From contig NC_051095.1 of assembly GCF_901709675.1 (NCBI RefSeq), forward strand, positions 3,037,956 through 3,101,955: DNA of 64,000 nt, in the 5' to 3' direction. The notes beneath the pieces are model-generated. The model was not told the origin of the DNA and searched no databases. It saw only the letters and a list, made by a program, of their open reading frames with translations. Of this stretch, positions 12,671 to 28,224 are shown one piece after another (the first letter of the stretch is position 1; each line of letters begins with the position of its first letter). The DNA is from Syngnathus acus. Its lineage: Eukaryota > Chordata > Actinopteri > Syngnathiformes > Syngnathidae. A program made the position numbers and the translations under genes.

Positions 12671-15600
12671 CACTGATTTTGCTGCAACTTACCTTAATTC
12701 AAGTTATCGGCCCAATACCTAATATCGCTACTCGACTAACCTGGAAGGTCAAAAGATTTGAAACATTGACAAGACTGAAGAAAAACACGAGAGCTCTCCA
12801 GTGGAAACCGCATGAAACTGTTTCATCGAATTTAGCGGAAGTCTGTCACTCACCTTCTTTCTTGTTCCCAGTCCCTCACGGGCAATTACATTTGACAAAG
12901 CGGAGCGACATATTAATGCGAGCAGATCTCTTTTCCTCCCCCTCGGCTCGCCCGTGTTTACTTTCTACTCTCTGCCTTTAATGCAGTCAGCCGGTGCCAT
13001 TCGTGACTTTGACAAAAGTTTGCCTGCTTTAAGGGCAGGCACAGTCTTACTTCTCGCTACTTTCCACCTCGTGACTCCCTCGCGCTTTAAATCACCTTGG
13101 GATAATTCGCCCTCCGGTGAGCCACCACATCCAGTGTCAAATGTAATTGGATTTTTCTTAAGAACAGAAGATTAAAAACGTATCTGATGATATACGACTG
13201 TTGCAAATGGCGGAAAAAACGATTTGAACTTTCTGTACCGTCGGTGGGTTTTCCGGTATGCTGGGGCTCTCGTGAAGGTGATTTATTTGTTTGAAGAATA
13301 TTAATTCACAGAGATTCCAAGCAAGGTTATTAACAAAAATTAATGAAATAACTAAAATTAAGATAAAAGATACATTTATGTTAACAAAATAAAAACAAGT
13401 GCTTTGGAAAAATTAAAACTACATATTACGTTTTTATAAAACAAAAACTAACTAACTGTCCTTTGTTTTGGTCTTTGTCAATTTACGTATATCATATATG
13501 AGTTTTGTGCTTCAGTTGCAATGTTGATTTTGCTTTTAATTCCACAAAAAAGAATCAAGGTCAAACAGTCATTTGAGAATTGTAATTTATTTACTTGATT
13601 ATAGAAAGTGACCTATTTTTTTTTTATTTGCTCTCGTTAAATGTATTATCAAAACTAATACTGAAGCTAATAAAAACTAACCAAAACAAAATATATTTTT
13701 TTAAAAACTACTCCAAAAACTCATTAAAGTGAATTAAAAAAAATAAACTTAAATAAAAACTAACGATAACTCCCAAACTATTAAAAGCGTGATTCCAAGA
13801 GGGCCTGCTAATGAACAGAAAGTATTTGGTTGCCTGTGAGTGATTCAAAATAATATCCTTTTTTATTATGGGTTTTATTGTCAGGGTAAAATAATTACAG
13901 CTGAGAGTAAACATAAAAATGATAAACAGTGGTGAACGTTAACTCAGAGGAAGACGAGAAAGACCTTTGGTGTAATTGTGGACCTGACGCCCTATCAAGC
14001 ATTCTCTTTCTCAACTTTCTTTGTTTTGTCTCCGCTTAATGGCTCATTTGGGTTAGACAAAGTGCACTAACATGAGAGCGTTTGATTGATTTGGCTTTTT
14101 TCCGATGAATCCTTCAGCGTGCGTATTGACCCGGTGTGTGGCTGCTCATCAGCGTGATGATTTATCATCCCAGCGGAGGCCCGGCTGACTGGCAGTCACG
14201 ATACTTTGTTGCCTCCCAGACACGCCTCGCTATAACTAGGGAAATGTCACAGCTTTACATCCGGCAAGTCAATTTGAACTTGTTGTTTTTGTTTATTGCC
14301 TTGATCTTCTTTGTCCTCCCTCCCTCTTTGCCTGAGATGTCACAGTAATGCTATTGCGCTATCAAGATGAACGATGCTAACTCGGGAGGATGTAATTACA
14401 GTTACATGTGACATTAAACGGCTCGTATTGTGAATTCAGAGATTGTTGGGAGATAGATGCTGAAAGCTTTCGAGTGCCTTGGTGTCTGCCATAAGTGTCC
14501 GTACGTCGCACACGAGAAGGCAGAGGAGCGAGGTAAATAAAATTGTTGGCGATCGAATCGTAGCTTTAGAGTGCCTCGGCACGGTGCGGAAAAGCCACCC
14601 AGGGGTTTTAAGCGGATAAAGCTTCTAATTAGGGTATTTTATGGTGATTTTTTTTTTATTCTCTTCCTTCAGAGCTGGCCAACTAAGGCAGTAGAGAGGA
14701 AGAGACGTGCAGCACTGGAAAAAAAATAAGATGATTCATTCAAGTCAACTGATCCTGTTTTCTCAATGGCGCGATATAGCTACTGTTTATTTGTGGTGCC
14801 ACCAGCGTTCTTGCCCCCCCTCCGAAGTATGTGTGACGTCATTGTTGGATATTTTTACATTCACATTTGCGAAGTTGACTGGGCTATAAAGAAATAACGT
14901 GTTGATACATTTCCAGTGAATGCAGCTTTGGCTGGGTGATGACACATTTTGCTGTCTTCGCCGGCCTCCCTTCTGCTATTCACAAACTTTCAGCGCCATC
15001 AAGTGATCAGCTGTTGCAATTGCAGCGTTGTCAATTTCAAAACAAGATGAGATTCGTGGGCACTTAATGGCTTCTTTTTTATTATTCATTGGATTATTAT
15101 GGTTTAATCATTCATGTTTGCAAGCATCCGCCGCCACTTCACTTCGTTTCTTGTCAAACACTCAGCGGTGTACTAGTAAAAGAGGAGACAGCTTTTTTTT
15201 TTTTTACTCTTCAAAAGAGGACATATGGAAATCATGGCCTTGAATGAAGACAAGTGAATAGAGGGCGAGTAATCCAACCACGTGACACAATAATACTCTC
15301 GATTTAAAAATAATTTCAAGTCTGCAGTATACTTCACTCTGAAGTGTTTCGATGAAAATTTGTAACTGACTGGACTGATCATTTGCCCAGTATTGTTGAA
15401 CCCAAGTAGTGTTTGATGGAAATAGGGAAAAATAACACTTCCTATAGTGTTTGTTCCTGATAGAAAACAAAATGAAAACGCATTCAAATTATATTCGAAC
15501 CTAAACCCCTAAAACTGTGAGTCACGCAGTACACAATTGTGTTGCTGTAACATTCTCTACATTTGATATGTAGAGTGTATACATTTCTCCAATTTTCTCG

Positions 15601-15688
15601 CAGTTCAGTAAGTTCTGAATCCATCTACGTAATTTCAAGTAAAGCTGTCATTATGACCAAATGGTGCGTTCAACGGCCAAGTGGCATA
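12671..15688. other. Non-coding stretch with an A-rich dispersed-repeat-like region
   Basis: No gene is supported. About 13326-13790 is an A-rich region of repeated AACTAA and AAACTA words running from GCAAGGTTATTAAC to CTATTAAAAG. It looks like a common fish repeat, but I cannot define its ends. Confidence 0.45.
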
Positions 15689-16180
15689 CGGTAATCCCTC
15701 GTTTATCGCGGATAATTGGTTCCAAAAACCACCCGCGATAAGTGAAATCTGCGAAGTACGGTCACCAACAAGAAGTACTGGGCAGGCTAACGAGTTAGCG
15801 GGAAGATGCTAATTCGCGATCGTGCTAACACGCGAAAACGGACTTCTAAAGGAATGGAGAAACAGAACTTAAATACAAGACAGGTAACAAGAGGCGGGTG
15901 AGTATGATCACACTAATCATGGGCACACAGGAAGGGCGGGGCGAGCACACAGACAGACGGAGACGATTACAACCTACACACATAACAAAACTGGGGACGA
16001 GACATGACAGAATGTAAACGAACATTTGGAGCAATACTACATTGTCCTAAAGGTTAGACACATGTTTCCTCAATTTAAAAGTGATATTTTAACTTTTGAA
16101 TGTTATTTTAATTTGGAAAAAAAAATCCGCGATGTAGTGAAGCCGCGATAAACGAAACGCGAAGTAGCGAGGGATCACTG
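15689..16180. mobile_element. pogo/Tigger-like MITE
   Basis: The left end CGGTAATCCCTCGTTTATCGCGG (15689 on) and the reverse complement of the right end, CAGTGATCCCTCGCTACTTCG, are imperfect inverted repeats about 20 bases long. They carry the ATCCCTCG core typical of pogo/Tigger-derived elements. A TA precedes the left end, but the right side is no longer a clean TA. There is no transposase frame. Confidence 0.7.
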
Positions 16181-16972
16181 AATCTGTGCTCGCTCAGCCA
16201 ACAGCAATGCAAAATATCTGGTCGCAACTTTCGATGAGTTTCTCGTGGTCGCAGTACTCAAACAAGGACAAAGAGGAAAAGCATATTAACAGTAAGTGTG
16301 TTTAAATCCAATCCGGGGGAAATTTAGTGGTCTTCTTTCTGGATGGGTGGAAGGTGTGGTTGCGACGCTAACATTAGCTTATTATTTAGCTTATTAGCTT
16401 AGCAGGTGCTAAGGCAATAACGTTAACTTTGGCATATTGATACGCGTTGTTATGTCGTAGTAAGTTTCATTTCCTAAGCGATATGTTTTCTACTAAAACG
16501 TTTCGCTTTGTTAGTTCATAGATTGATTGCAAATACCTCAAACTTATTTTTGCTCTCTTTTCAATCCAATGATGTTATTTGAGCTCTGTTCAGTTGTATA
16601 TCGTGATTCGGAGTGCAAGACATTTTCCTAACATTGAATTGTATTTATTTAGAACTCATACCAGACAAGACTCACAGAATATTTTAATATGTTTTACTAA
16701 AATAAAGTGTCATGATCTTAATTCAGTAAATTCAATACAATAACAAAAGACAAGTCTTGCCTTCATTAATTTGTTCTTTTTAACAGATTTGTACTCATAT
16801 TGTCTTGAGGTCTAACAAGTCCCCACTGGTACCATGTTTTTTTTTTTTTTTTTTAGATTTCTCCTAACAGTGAATTAAATCGCGCCCTGCTAAGTCCCCT
16901 CAAAATATGAAAAGACCTAATTAACGGTGACAGACAGTTTTAGTGGTTATCATCTCATTCCCTCACCCACAG
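16181..16972 (+). other. 5' region of the tdrd5-like gene
   Basis: This stretch precedes the first coding exon. A splice acceptor (CACCCACAG) sits immediately before the ATG, so at least one non-coding 5' exon probably lies here, perhaps near 16230-16300 before a GTAAGT at 16292. No TATA box or CpG-rich promoter is obvious. Confidence 0.4.
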
Positions 16973-19900
16973 ATGTCTGCGGCTGCATCGAACAAGGAAC
17001 AGGTTTTGGCTCAGCTCAAGAAGGATCTCCGCTCGTTGCTTGTGTCGTCCAAATTCGGCTTGGACGCTAACCAGCTGATGCGCGACTACGGCAACATGCT
17101 GGGATACCCCATTCCGCTGCAATTGCTGGGCTTCCGGAATGTTCTGGACATGGCCACAGCCATGCCAGACGTGATGTCTGTGACTTACGGCATCAACGGC
17201 TGTCGGGTCTTTCAAGGTAGTTGACCGTCGATCGTGTGACGCTTGTGAAGTCTGTGGTCCCGAGTGTACGTCTGTTTCTTCGCAGCCGTGAGTGACAAGT
17301 CCACCATGCATATTGAGCAGCTGGTGGCCAAGCAGCGCAGCAAAAAGAAGAAGAGTACCGGCCATCATCAACCGGCACCCATCTGGTACCACCAGAGGCG
17401 AAATGTTTTTCTTTCGCTCGATACTTTTAGGGCGCAGCTACGAATCCTCCTCAGTCAGGTAATCTGGTGCTTGATGTGTTAGATGTCCCATACCACATTT
17501 TTTCAGATTGACACCACAGCCTACAACTCTTGAGTACTCACCAATGCCGATACTAAATTACCGATAAAACCACTTAGTGCAGAGCTGTGCCATTAAAACG
17601 GTGATTGTTCTAGGGTCCTCTCAAATTGTGTAGCTTGAATTGGAGCTACAAGCGTTGCTTTGGCCACCCGGTGATCCCCCACAACTTCGGTTTTAACACC
17701 CTCAAAGACCTGCTTGAGGCTGTGCAGGATCTGATCTTCATCCAGCCCACCAACATGAGCCATATTGTCTGCCTGAGAGACAATGTGGTGTCGATGAATC
17801 ACGCTGGATTGTACTTCACGCCCGATTGGGTCAAAACAAAGGCGGCCAAAAGCTCACACAGCAGCGGAATTCCGACGCGAGGAAAACCGTCAGGTATGTT
17901 CTCTTGCTGGGAATACAGGAAATGATTTATGTTTTCCAAATTCAACTCCCCGCTGTTCTAAATTTTCACCAAGGGCCACTGACGTGTCTGCCCGCGGCGA
18001 CGGAGCAGAAAGATGGAGAAGCAGATCCAGATCGCGATCAGAAACTGCCGCTGGAGGTTCGTGCTTAAAATACAAGCAGCGGATTCCTTTTATTTGCTTG
18101 TCCTTGTTTGCGCATCGGATTTGAGAATTGCGTCCCTTGTTGCTTGGCAGAAGCCTTCGGGCAAGAATGGGCCTCCCATCGAGAATAGTCACTTAACTGT
18201 GCAACCAGCAGAGGGCGACAAAGGACGCTGTACGGTTGTTGTGAACTGTGACGCGGTTCAAAGAGGTACAGAATGTCCTTTGTTTTTTTTTTACACTGCC
18301 GCCATCATATCACTTTACTGAGATTGGCTACCAATTTTTCTTTTGACTGAAATCAACAGTTTTTTGTCTTAATATCTATGTTATGTAGCGTAGAAAGTGA
18401 GTGGAGGAGTGAACGGACACATACATAACTTGTCCCCGTTTAGTCGATTCAAGCCAAGTGGGAAACGTTGGCCACCCTATTACGAACGCACACGAGGAAA
18501 ACTCTTCACCTTGGGAAGGCAAAATCATGGCAGAATATGATCGCTGTTCAACGGAGGCCCATCGAGAAGAGACCAGTGAGGATTCACAGATTCCAGAGGA
18601 GGTGGGCGAGATAATGTTGTTTGTTCCATAATGCTATTTAGTGGTGAATGACAACACGTCTGGTTTTCATGTCAGATTGCTGAGAAGAGCACAGACGTTT
18701 GTAGCCACCATGCTGAGATCCGAGACGAGGCTCAGAACGTGGCCCTGGATGTCCTTTGCTGTGAGCGTCTCAAGCGGCCAACGCAGCGCGCCGCTCGCGA
18801 GATCACGGCCGTCCAGGTGGAGCACTTCGAGTCTCCGGGACATTTCTACATCCATTTCTGCGACGAGTCGCAGGCGTTGCTGGACATGATGTTTGAGATG
18901 AGGTGAGCAGCTGTTCGGCAAGGTTTGTACGCATGTTAAGGAGCGTCAATTCCTACCGTCGTCACCATTCCGTTTCCTCCAGGCGATTTTATACCCGTCC
19001 TGATGTGTTTAAAATCTATCGACTCCCACGGAGATTCGTCCGACGGGGCCAACCCTGTTGCATGTCGGCGACGGGCCTCTGGTTCTACCGAGTGGTGATA
19101 CAGCGAGTTGTCAACGCCAGTCAGGTGGACGTGTTCTATGTGGACTATGGCCACACCACCAGGGTGGACTCGGACAAGCTGAAGTTTCTCAAGTATGATG
19201 ACGGGGAAAAAAATGCAAGCCTACTTGAAGTCAGAAAATGTCCACGACAAATAAAGTCTAAGTGAACTCACAATCTATTTTTCACAGGACGTGCTTCTCC
19301 ATTCTCCCGGCGCAAGCAGTCCCCTCGTCTCTAGCTGGAGTCAAACCAAAAACTGTAAGCAAGACAACGTCCCTCCATCCATTTACGATCCAGTTTATCC
19401 ATGAGCTGGGACTGACAGCATGTTTTTAATTCTACTTTGACTGGAATCAACATAATGTCTGCTTTCATTCTGAGACTTCGAGTTTCTGTTCCAGGGCAGG
19501 TGGAGCCCAGAGGCCACGGCTTCCTTCCAGAGTCTTTGCGCCAATCACGTGCTCGCGGGCGCCCTCGAGTGTTACGCCGGAGACGTGCTGCAGGTCTACC
19601 TTTGCGACACACGCACAAGCGAAGACGTCTATGTCCACACCGTCCTGCTGAGCCAGGGCCACGCCGTGGCCTGCTTGCCCTCGGACAGCGCCGGGGTCGG
19701 TCGCCGATATTTCTGTCAGGGTTTCTTTGTCGAATCTCTCGGCTAATTGTCGCATGGCTCGCTAAGCAGTGTGTCGAGGACAATCCATTCACGTTGTACC
19801 TGGGTGACGGCGCAGTCGATCTGCAAGATGTGGAGAAGATGACGCTGGACGATCTCAAAGACGCCGCCACCACCAAAGAGAAGGTTTCCCCTCAAATTAT

Positions 19901-20022
19901 TGATAATAATAATAATACCAGCCGATCTAAAAGAGGATTTGTTTTTTCAGGTTGATTTGGACGAGATGCCCGCCTTGGAGCCCATTGTGGAGGAGCAGGT
20001 CAGCGCTCACTTCCTGGTTTGA
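16973..20022 (+). CDS. tdrd5: Tudor domain-containing protein 5-like (LOTUS + Tudor)
   Basis: Twelve exons join in frame: 16973-17216, 17286-17458, 17614-17893, 17974-18056, 18151-18265, 18444-18601, 18676-18902, 18983-19192, 19288-19354, 19495-19695, 19770-19883 and 19951-20022, giving about 647 residues. Residues about 8-78 form an N-terminal LOTUS/OST-HTH domain ([24 protein letters not shown]). A second LOTUS-like segment follows at about 127-200 ([20 protein letters not shown]). An extended Tudor domain occupies about 375-500, with the signature VDVFYVDYG, followed by a staphylococcal-nuclease-like half. TDRD5 proteins act in germ-cell granules in piRNA biogenesis and transposon silencing. 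Mammalian TDRD5 is longer and has three LOTUS domains, so this copy is short. The last exon is uncertain: it either reads through to TGA at 20022, or splices at 19998/19999 to 20223-20241 and on to about 20311-20355, which is also open. The exon 10 donor (GGG|GTCGGT) is weak. Confidence 0.75.
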
Positions 20023-20499
20023 TGATAGATGTGCTTGGGTTGTCTTTGGTAATATTGCAAAACATAATTTGCTACCCCACCAGTACTCACTATGCGTAAA
20101 TTTGAGCAGAAAGCTCAAATCCATTTTCCTTTAATTTTGTTGTCAAAGTAAGGGTGCTCACTATTGTGAGGAGATTCCAAACGAGCTGTGGGACACCTTA
20201 AACATTTGAATGTCCTCCTAAGATCTGTGACTGCTCCAAAGGTATACACACACACACGCGCACGGTTATTTTCTAGTCATTGTGATGCAATATTTTCCTC
20301 TGCTGTCCAGGTATTCAAGTCACTGTTCTTTTGGCAGTTCTGTTTGTGGCCTGACAATTGAACCCTGTCGTATTTAATTGTTCGGCTATTTTGGTTTCTA
20401 ACATCGCTGCTATAAAAGGAATTGCTTTTATGTTTGACTGTTTATATATTTTTTTAAATTCAAAGCATTGGGTTTTTTTTGTAATGTTAACATTGTGAC

Positions 20500-20505
20500 A
20501 TTAAA
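20500..20505 (+). terminator. Candidate poly(A) signal of the tdrd5-like gene
   Basis: ATTAAA lies about 480 bases after the predicted stop, in an AT-rich 3' region. It is the variant rather than the canonical hexamer. Confidence 0.4.
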
Positions 20506-21364
20506 GGACAAAAATGTGTATGTTCCATATCTGCATCCCATTTGTGATGATACTGTGCATGTAGGTTTTGATCACTGTAAAAAAAAAACACACACACACA
20601 CACTTTAAAGAAAACATTACAAGACCCAATTTATTTGGTATAGTTTTATATTGATTTAATAAGACGCAATGGTGTGACATTTGCTCCAAAGTGCCATATT
20701 ATAGCCTCTTTTAAATATAAATGACATCACAAATGCCAAGTGAGTGATCGCTTCCCAAACAAGGAACACCAATTCGCGGTACTGCGTGGTATGTTCGGTA
20801 TCCCGGAAATGAGAGCGTTACGTATTCAACTTTCCCTTATATGACCAGTAATGGTTTTAAAATCACGTGAAGACAAAAAGACTGTGAAGAGGAGACTTTG
20901 ATATGTGGAAACAAGCCCAAAACTCGAAAACGAGCACATTTTATTTCTGCTGAAGTTGAGTAAAAATCCCTTTCGGGAGTGGAACATCTGAAGTCGGAGT
21001 TTCGGAGGAGTACGTGAACGCCTCGCGCTTGGACGGCGGGCAGAGCGACGTAATTCTTTACGTAAAAGCAACATGGATCTGGAATAATTTCAGTCCCGCA
21101 TTCTGGGCGTCTATCGGGCAAAGCAGAAATCAAATCCCGCTCATTATATCTGAGCGCCGATTCTTAACCACGAATAGCTGCACCCTGCTTTGACCGCGGG
21201 TCGGCCGGTACTGTTGTCAGTTAGCATTGTTAGCACGGAAGTCATTGTCGTCCTCGGCGGCTACCTCGCTCGGTCGCTCCCCGGCGGCGACAATCAAGCG
21301 TACGGACAAAAAGACAAGAGTTTCCCGGCGGCGGTGACGGAGAACACGACGCGGCCGCGGCAAA
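20506..21364. other. tdrd5/naa40 intergenic region and naa40 promoter
   Basis: The first part is AT-rich and featureless. From about 21140 to 21364 the sequence becomes CpG-rich (GCGGCCGCGG just before the ATG), as expected of a CpG-type housekeeping promoter and 5' UTR for naa40. Confidence 0.5.
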
Positions 21365-23935
<2,571 letters not shown>

Positions 23936-25000
23936 TGCTTTGGCCTCGAAAGGCAGCGAGGGGCAAAGTTGTGCAAAAGTTTGAGCTGCCTCCTTTCTTT
24001 GTCCCGGGCCACGGAGGGCAGAGTTTTTGGTCCCACGTCTCGATGTTACAGAGTGACATTTGTGTTTTTCTGCTGTAAAATTGACATGCAGTGTGAGCTC
24101 CTGTTTGTTTCGTCCCCCTTCCATCATTTCCTTGCTATCCATGACAACAAGCAATTGTTGTGTCATTGTCACTGAGAAAGATCAGAAGCCAGGCGAGCCT
24201 TTGCGAAACATCACCTTGTGATCTCGGTGAGTTCTGCCTCATCGTGGCATCACTGTAAACGCACATCCTGCCTTTTGTTTAGCATGTGCTCCGTGACGAT
24301 TGAACGATTCTTTCTGTGAGTTTGTCTTAAGTACGAAAAGTGTGCCACAAAAAAAGCTGCTTTTGAAACTTTGCAGCAGCTCGATACTAAATCCTCTTTA
24401 GGCTCACAGGGCAGTTTCTTACATGGAACGATCTTACAGGAACTTGCATTACGATAAGTCCTTGCCAACATGCCTTTTCAACAACAACCGCACCCCCTAA
24501 AATCCCAGGCTTTAATTTTGAATGAGCGAGAAGTAGCTGGTATGTTTATAAAGCCGACAGGGTAAAAGCGTTTCGAGTGCTTGTGGCATTCTGTTTTAAC
24601 AAGACATCCAAGTTCTTGTGAAAAATTGTAGTTGCAATCAAAATAGAGCCCAGGACAGAATCCCCTCATGGCCTGAAAATATAAGTGGTGTTTGTAAAAG
24701 TTGACACACCTTCCAAATAATCAATTTTATGTACTATGACTCCTAATTTGTTACTGATGTGTAGCTATTATGACGAACCCTTTTCTTGATCTCTTCTATC
24801 CTTCTGTATATAACATAAATGTGCTCTTATGGATCCCACGTTGAAGCAAAACACTTTTTGGAACATGAAACTTTCACGTGAACTGACTTGATGAAACCTG
24901 AGACTGAGACCTACTGATGCAGCCATTCACAATCATGTAAGGGAACACAAAGTCATTCCGCCTTGTCAGTGTTTTGTTTGTATCCTACACATTCAATAAA
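23936..25000 (+). other. naa40 3' UTR with poly(A) signal
   Basis: About 1.07 kb of non-coding sequence follows the stop and ends with AATAAA at 24995-25000. A GT-rich downstream element follows. No other feature is seen. Confidence 0.75.
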
Positions 25001-25130
25001 GCTGTTTCTCTTTTCTTAAGACACGTTTCCATTACTTATTTACTTAGTCGTTATCATTAAGTTAATGTGAACGGCACTTAACTTTCATGTCGACTGTTTC
25101 GCTGGGACTTCTTAACGTGTGACACCCTAC

Positions 25131-25140
25131 CCGGAAGTGG
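25131..25140 (+). promoter_or_regulatory. ETS/GABP-type site in the b3gat3 promoter region
   Basis: CCGGAAGTGG is a textbook ETS-family site, common near the start of TATA-less housekeeping genes. It lies about 375 bases upstream of the b3gat3 ATG. The splice-acceptor-like GATGTTTAG just before the start codon suggests a 5' UTR intron between. Confidence 0.5.
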
Positions 25141-25515
25141 TTGGAAAAACCAATCCCAATGAATGGGTTTTCTCATGAAGGGTTTCGTGACACGAATGAT
25201 GTGAAGTGTTCAAGATCTTGCAAAAAGCATCCGCTAGGATCATCTCTATGTACGTACATACGTAAATGTGTTTTTATTTTGTGCAAAAACGTCCTGCCAA
25301 GATAGCTTTCGCAAGCTAGCTAGCGTTAGCGATGATGCAGTTCGCCACCCGTAACGTCAAATTTGTTTATTTACTCATTTTGCCGTGGTTCTCTTTTGCC
25401 TTTCTGAACTTCGTCCAGATTTATTGGAACGTTTCATCATCTTTACATCCGTTTTAAGTCATTTGATTGTGCACCTAATAAAGTGTCCTCTCCACATTGT
25501 GATGTTTAGGCTACG

Positions 25516-27083
25516 ATGGCCACGAGGATGAGGCTGAAGCTGAAAACGGTGTTTGTGCTCTACTTCCTGGTCTCTCTGCTGGGTCTCATCTATGCCCTGA
25601 TGCAGCTCGGTGAGCAGACTTCAGATTCTTACCGGTCTATCTTGTTCCAGACCACATGCTGAATGGATATGCTTGTACTCCCCAGGTCAACGATGTGACT
25701 GCACAGAACACGATATGCCCAAAGATCGAACAATATCTCGACTGAGGGGGGAGCTGCACCATCTTCAAGAGCAATCAAAGAGGTTGGAAGCCAGCAGGCA
25801 ACCCCAAAAAACGTCTTCCCTGACTACCATCTTTGTCATCACGCCGACTTACGCCAGGTAGCCCCTCCCGCTCCCTTCAGTTGTTACAACTCAACCAACA
25901 GATGACCTTCTTGTGCTGTTCCAGGCTGGTGCAAAAGGCTGAGTTGACCCGCTTGTCCCACACGTTCCTGCACGTGCCCCAGCTCCACTGGATCGTCGTG
26001 GAGGACTCCCAGCACAAGACGCCGCTGGTGGGACAACTCCTGGCCAAGTCCGGCTTGGCCTACACGCACCTCCATGTGGCCACCGCCAAGGAGCGCAAAC
26101 TGCAGGAGGTGCAAATCTTTCACAAATGCAATTGGAGTTCAGGTTTGGGTACAGGTGATACTAAACCCAACATCCACACCCTTCCCTTCCCAGGGGGATC
26201 CGAGCTGGCTCAAGCCTCGCGGTGTGGAGCAGAGGAACGAGGGCCTGCGCTGGCTGCGGGAGGACAGGAGGGCCCAGACGGTCGGACACAGCCAGGAAGG
26301 GGTGGTCTACTTTGCCGATGACGATAACACGTATAGCCTGCAGATATTTGAAGAGGTACGCACGCTGACGCATACGCGTACCATTTGGGTGGCGCAGTTG
26401 GAAAAGAGAAATGTCTCCCACTTTTGGGCTGCCACTGATGATGTTGTCGTCTCAGATGAGGAGCACTCAGCAAGTGTCCGTGTGGCCCGTGGGGCTGGTC
26501 GGTGGGATGAAATACGAGAAGCCCGTAGTGGAGGGAGGAAAGGTTTGTCTCTAACTCAGCAACACAATATGACAAATACAAAATGGATTATATCACTGGA
26601 TCATTCTAATAATTAGAAGACTTACTGAGTAATATCAGAAACTCTTTTTTTGAAGGGATGGTGGGGGCACCATGGCTATATAATAAAGAATCCATTTTGC
26701 CGTCATTGCTTTGCAGGTGGTCCGCTTTCACGTCGGCTGGCGTCCAAGTCGTCCCTTCCCGATGGATATGGCCGGTTTCGCCGTGTCCCTCAAGCTGCTC
26801 CTTGCCAACCCGGACTCTCGTTTTGATGGCAACGCGCCAATAGGCTTCCTGGAGAGCAGTCTCCTGCAGGACCTCGTCACCATGGACGAACTGGAGCCCA
26901 AAGCGGACAACTGTTCCAAGGTGAGCGCTTTTGGGAGGACGCCCTTAAATATCCTAATGCCGCAATATTTTTATGGTTTCGCAGGTACTTGTGTGGCACA
27001 CGCGCACGGAGAAGCCCAAGATGAAGCGTGAAGATGCTCTGCAGGCTCAGGGTTTGGGTTCCGATACGATGGTGGAGGTCTGA
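25516..27083 (+). CDS. b3gat3: Galactosylgalactosylxylosylprotein 3-beta-glucuronosyltransferase 3
   Basis: Seven exons: 25516-25609, 25686-25857, 25925-26108, 26194-26355, 26456-26542, 26717-26920 and 26985-27083, giving 333 residues (family about 335). It is a type II Golgi protein: a short basic cytosolic tail ([10 protein letters not shown]), one membrane helix at about 11-32, a stem, then the catalytic domain from [11 protein letters not shown]. The metal-binding DDD motif is FADDDNTY at about 189-196. The likely catalytic glutamate lies in GFLESSLL near residue 279. The enzyme adds the glucuronic acid that completes the tetrasaccharide linker of proteoglycans. All splice sites are GT-AG and the frame is intact. 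Confidence 0.97.
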
Positions 27084-27442
27084 TAAGAACGGACGGACAC
27101 ACACACACACACAATGGGGAGTCGACCGAGTACGTGCTGTTGGTACTCCCAGTGGAGCTCCGGTTAAAATTCATGCATGACTTTCTTCTTTTGCATGCCA
27201 TCCACACTGATGCCTTGAAATAGAATCTCTTTGCGTCCCCATCAAACCAAGTCCAGTAGAATCCAATCAGACAAGACGTCTAACTCACATAAAGCTCCAG
27301 TAATAAACCAAGAGTTCCCCTGAGCATCGTTCAGTGCATAAAATAGAACAAATGGAGATGAGTGATGGCTGTGTGTATACAATGTGTTATTTATTTATTG
27401 CTGTAATATTTGCTTCTTGCATTGTATGCCATGTCATTGACA

Positions 27443-27448
27443 AATAAA
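27443..27448 (+). terminator. b3gat3 poly(A) signal
   Basis: AATAAA lies 360 bases after the stop, followed by a T-rich downstream element (CGCTGTTTTTTG). Confidence 0.8.
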
Positions 27449-28224
27449 GTCGGTCAAATGTCGCTGTTTTTTGATGCCATTTCTATTAGGTGTATTTTCT
27501 TTGGTTTTGTTCAAGTGGAAACATACACATGGAAGTCCAAGCTACCGCAACAACGAATATCAGGTACATGAAATTTATGTATCAATTAAGTTATGACTTT
27601 TGAAGGTCTTAATATTACAGTAAATGACTCATTTTCGCTTGTGCTTTATTGACACATTTTAGGTTGGTGGAAAGCATCGCTATCTCAACTGCAATTTGAG
27701 TCTGCTTGACGGTCGTCATGGAGATCTGATTTCACTACGGTGAGATTTTGTTGTGTGTACCTGAGCTGTTTGCATGTGGCCGACACACGTGCGTGCACAC
27801 AACGCCCAACTCCCTGTGTTGACATTCGTCATCTAGTGCGTATGTGTGTGTTTGGGGCGGATCGCCAATTCCAACCTCCCGAGTTATTCATTTGCCCACG
27901 CGATCACATTCTTTTGGACATTTTGGTTTATCGACAATTATTATTTATTTGTGGTGAACCTCAGGTTTTTTTAATTGCATTCCTCCAACAAAGAAAGCCT
28001 TCTCAAAAGTCTGTCAGCTCGGAAACACGTTTCGCCATTTAAACGCACACAAACATTTAAAGACGCATTGAATTGACTTGGCCGGTTTGTCCTACCTCCA
28101 AACGATCCCGACCAGGAGATAGCGTTGAAGATTGTATAACTAATCTCTCCCACCGATTCCCGCCCCCTTTGCTTTTTCTCCAGAGGTGAACACAAGAGAA
28201 GCGCACACAGATCAAACCGGGAGG
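27449..28224. other. Intergenic region and 5' UTR of the next gene
   Basis: No separate gene is seen. A pyrimidine tract and AG acceptor (TTTTTCTCCAG) ending near 28181 suggest that the downstream gene has a 5' UTR exon somewhere upstream in this interval. Confidence 0.45.

Noticed and set aside
15689-16180. CRISPR-like or regulatory palindrome with repeated CGCGATAA words
   Set aside because: The ends are the inverted repeats of a pogo-like MITE, and there is no regular spacer pattern. No CRISPR array is expected or seen in this eukaryotic window.
19331-19955. Long frames of 172-181 codons on both strands over tdrd5 exons
   Set aside because: They are out-of-frame or antisense shadows of GC-rich coding exons. 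The GLDNAGKT-like certainty of a motif is missing, and the sense exons explain the region.
26074-26616. 180-codon frame over b3gat3
   Set aside because: It is an intron read-through mixed with exon 4 in frame. The spliced b3gat3 model accounts for it.
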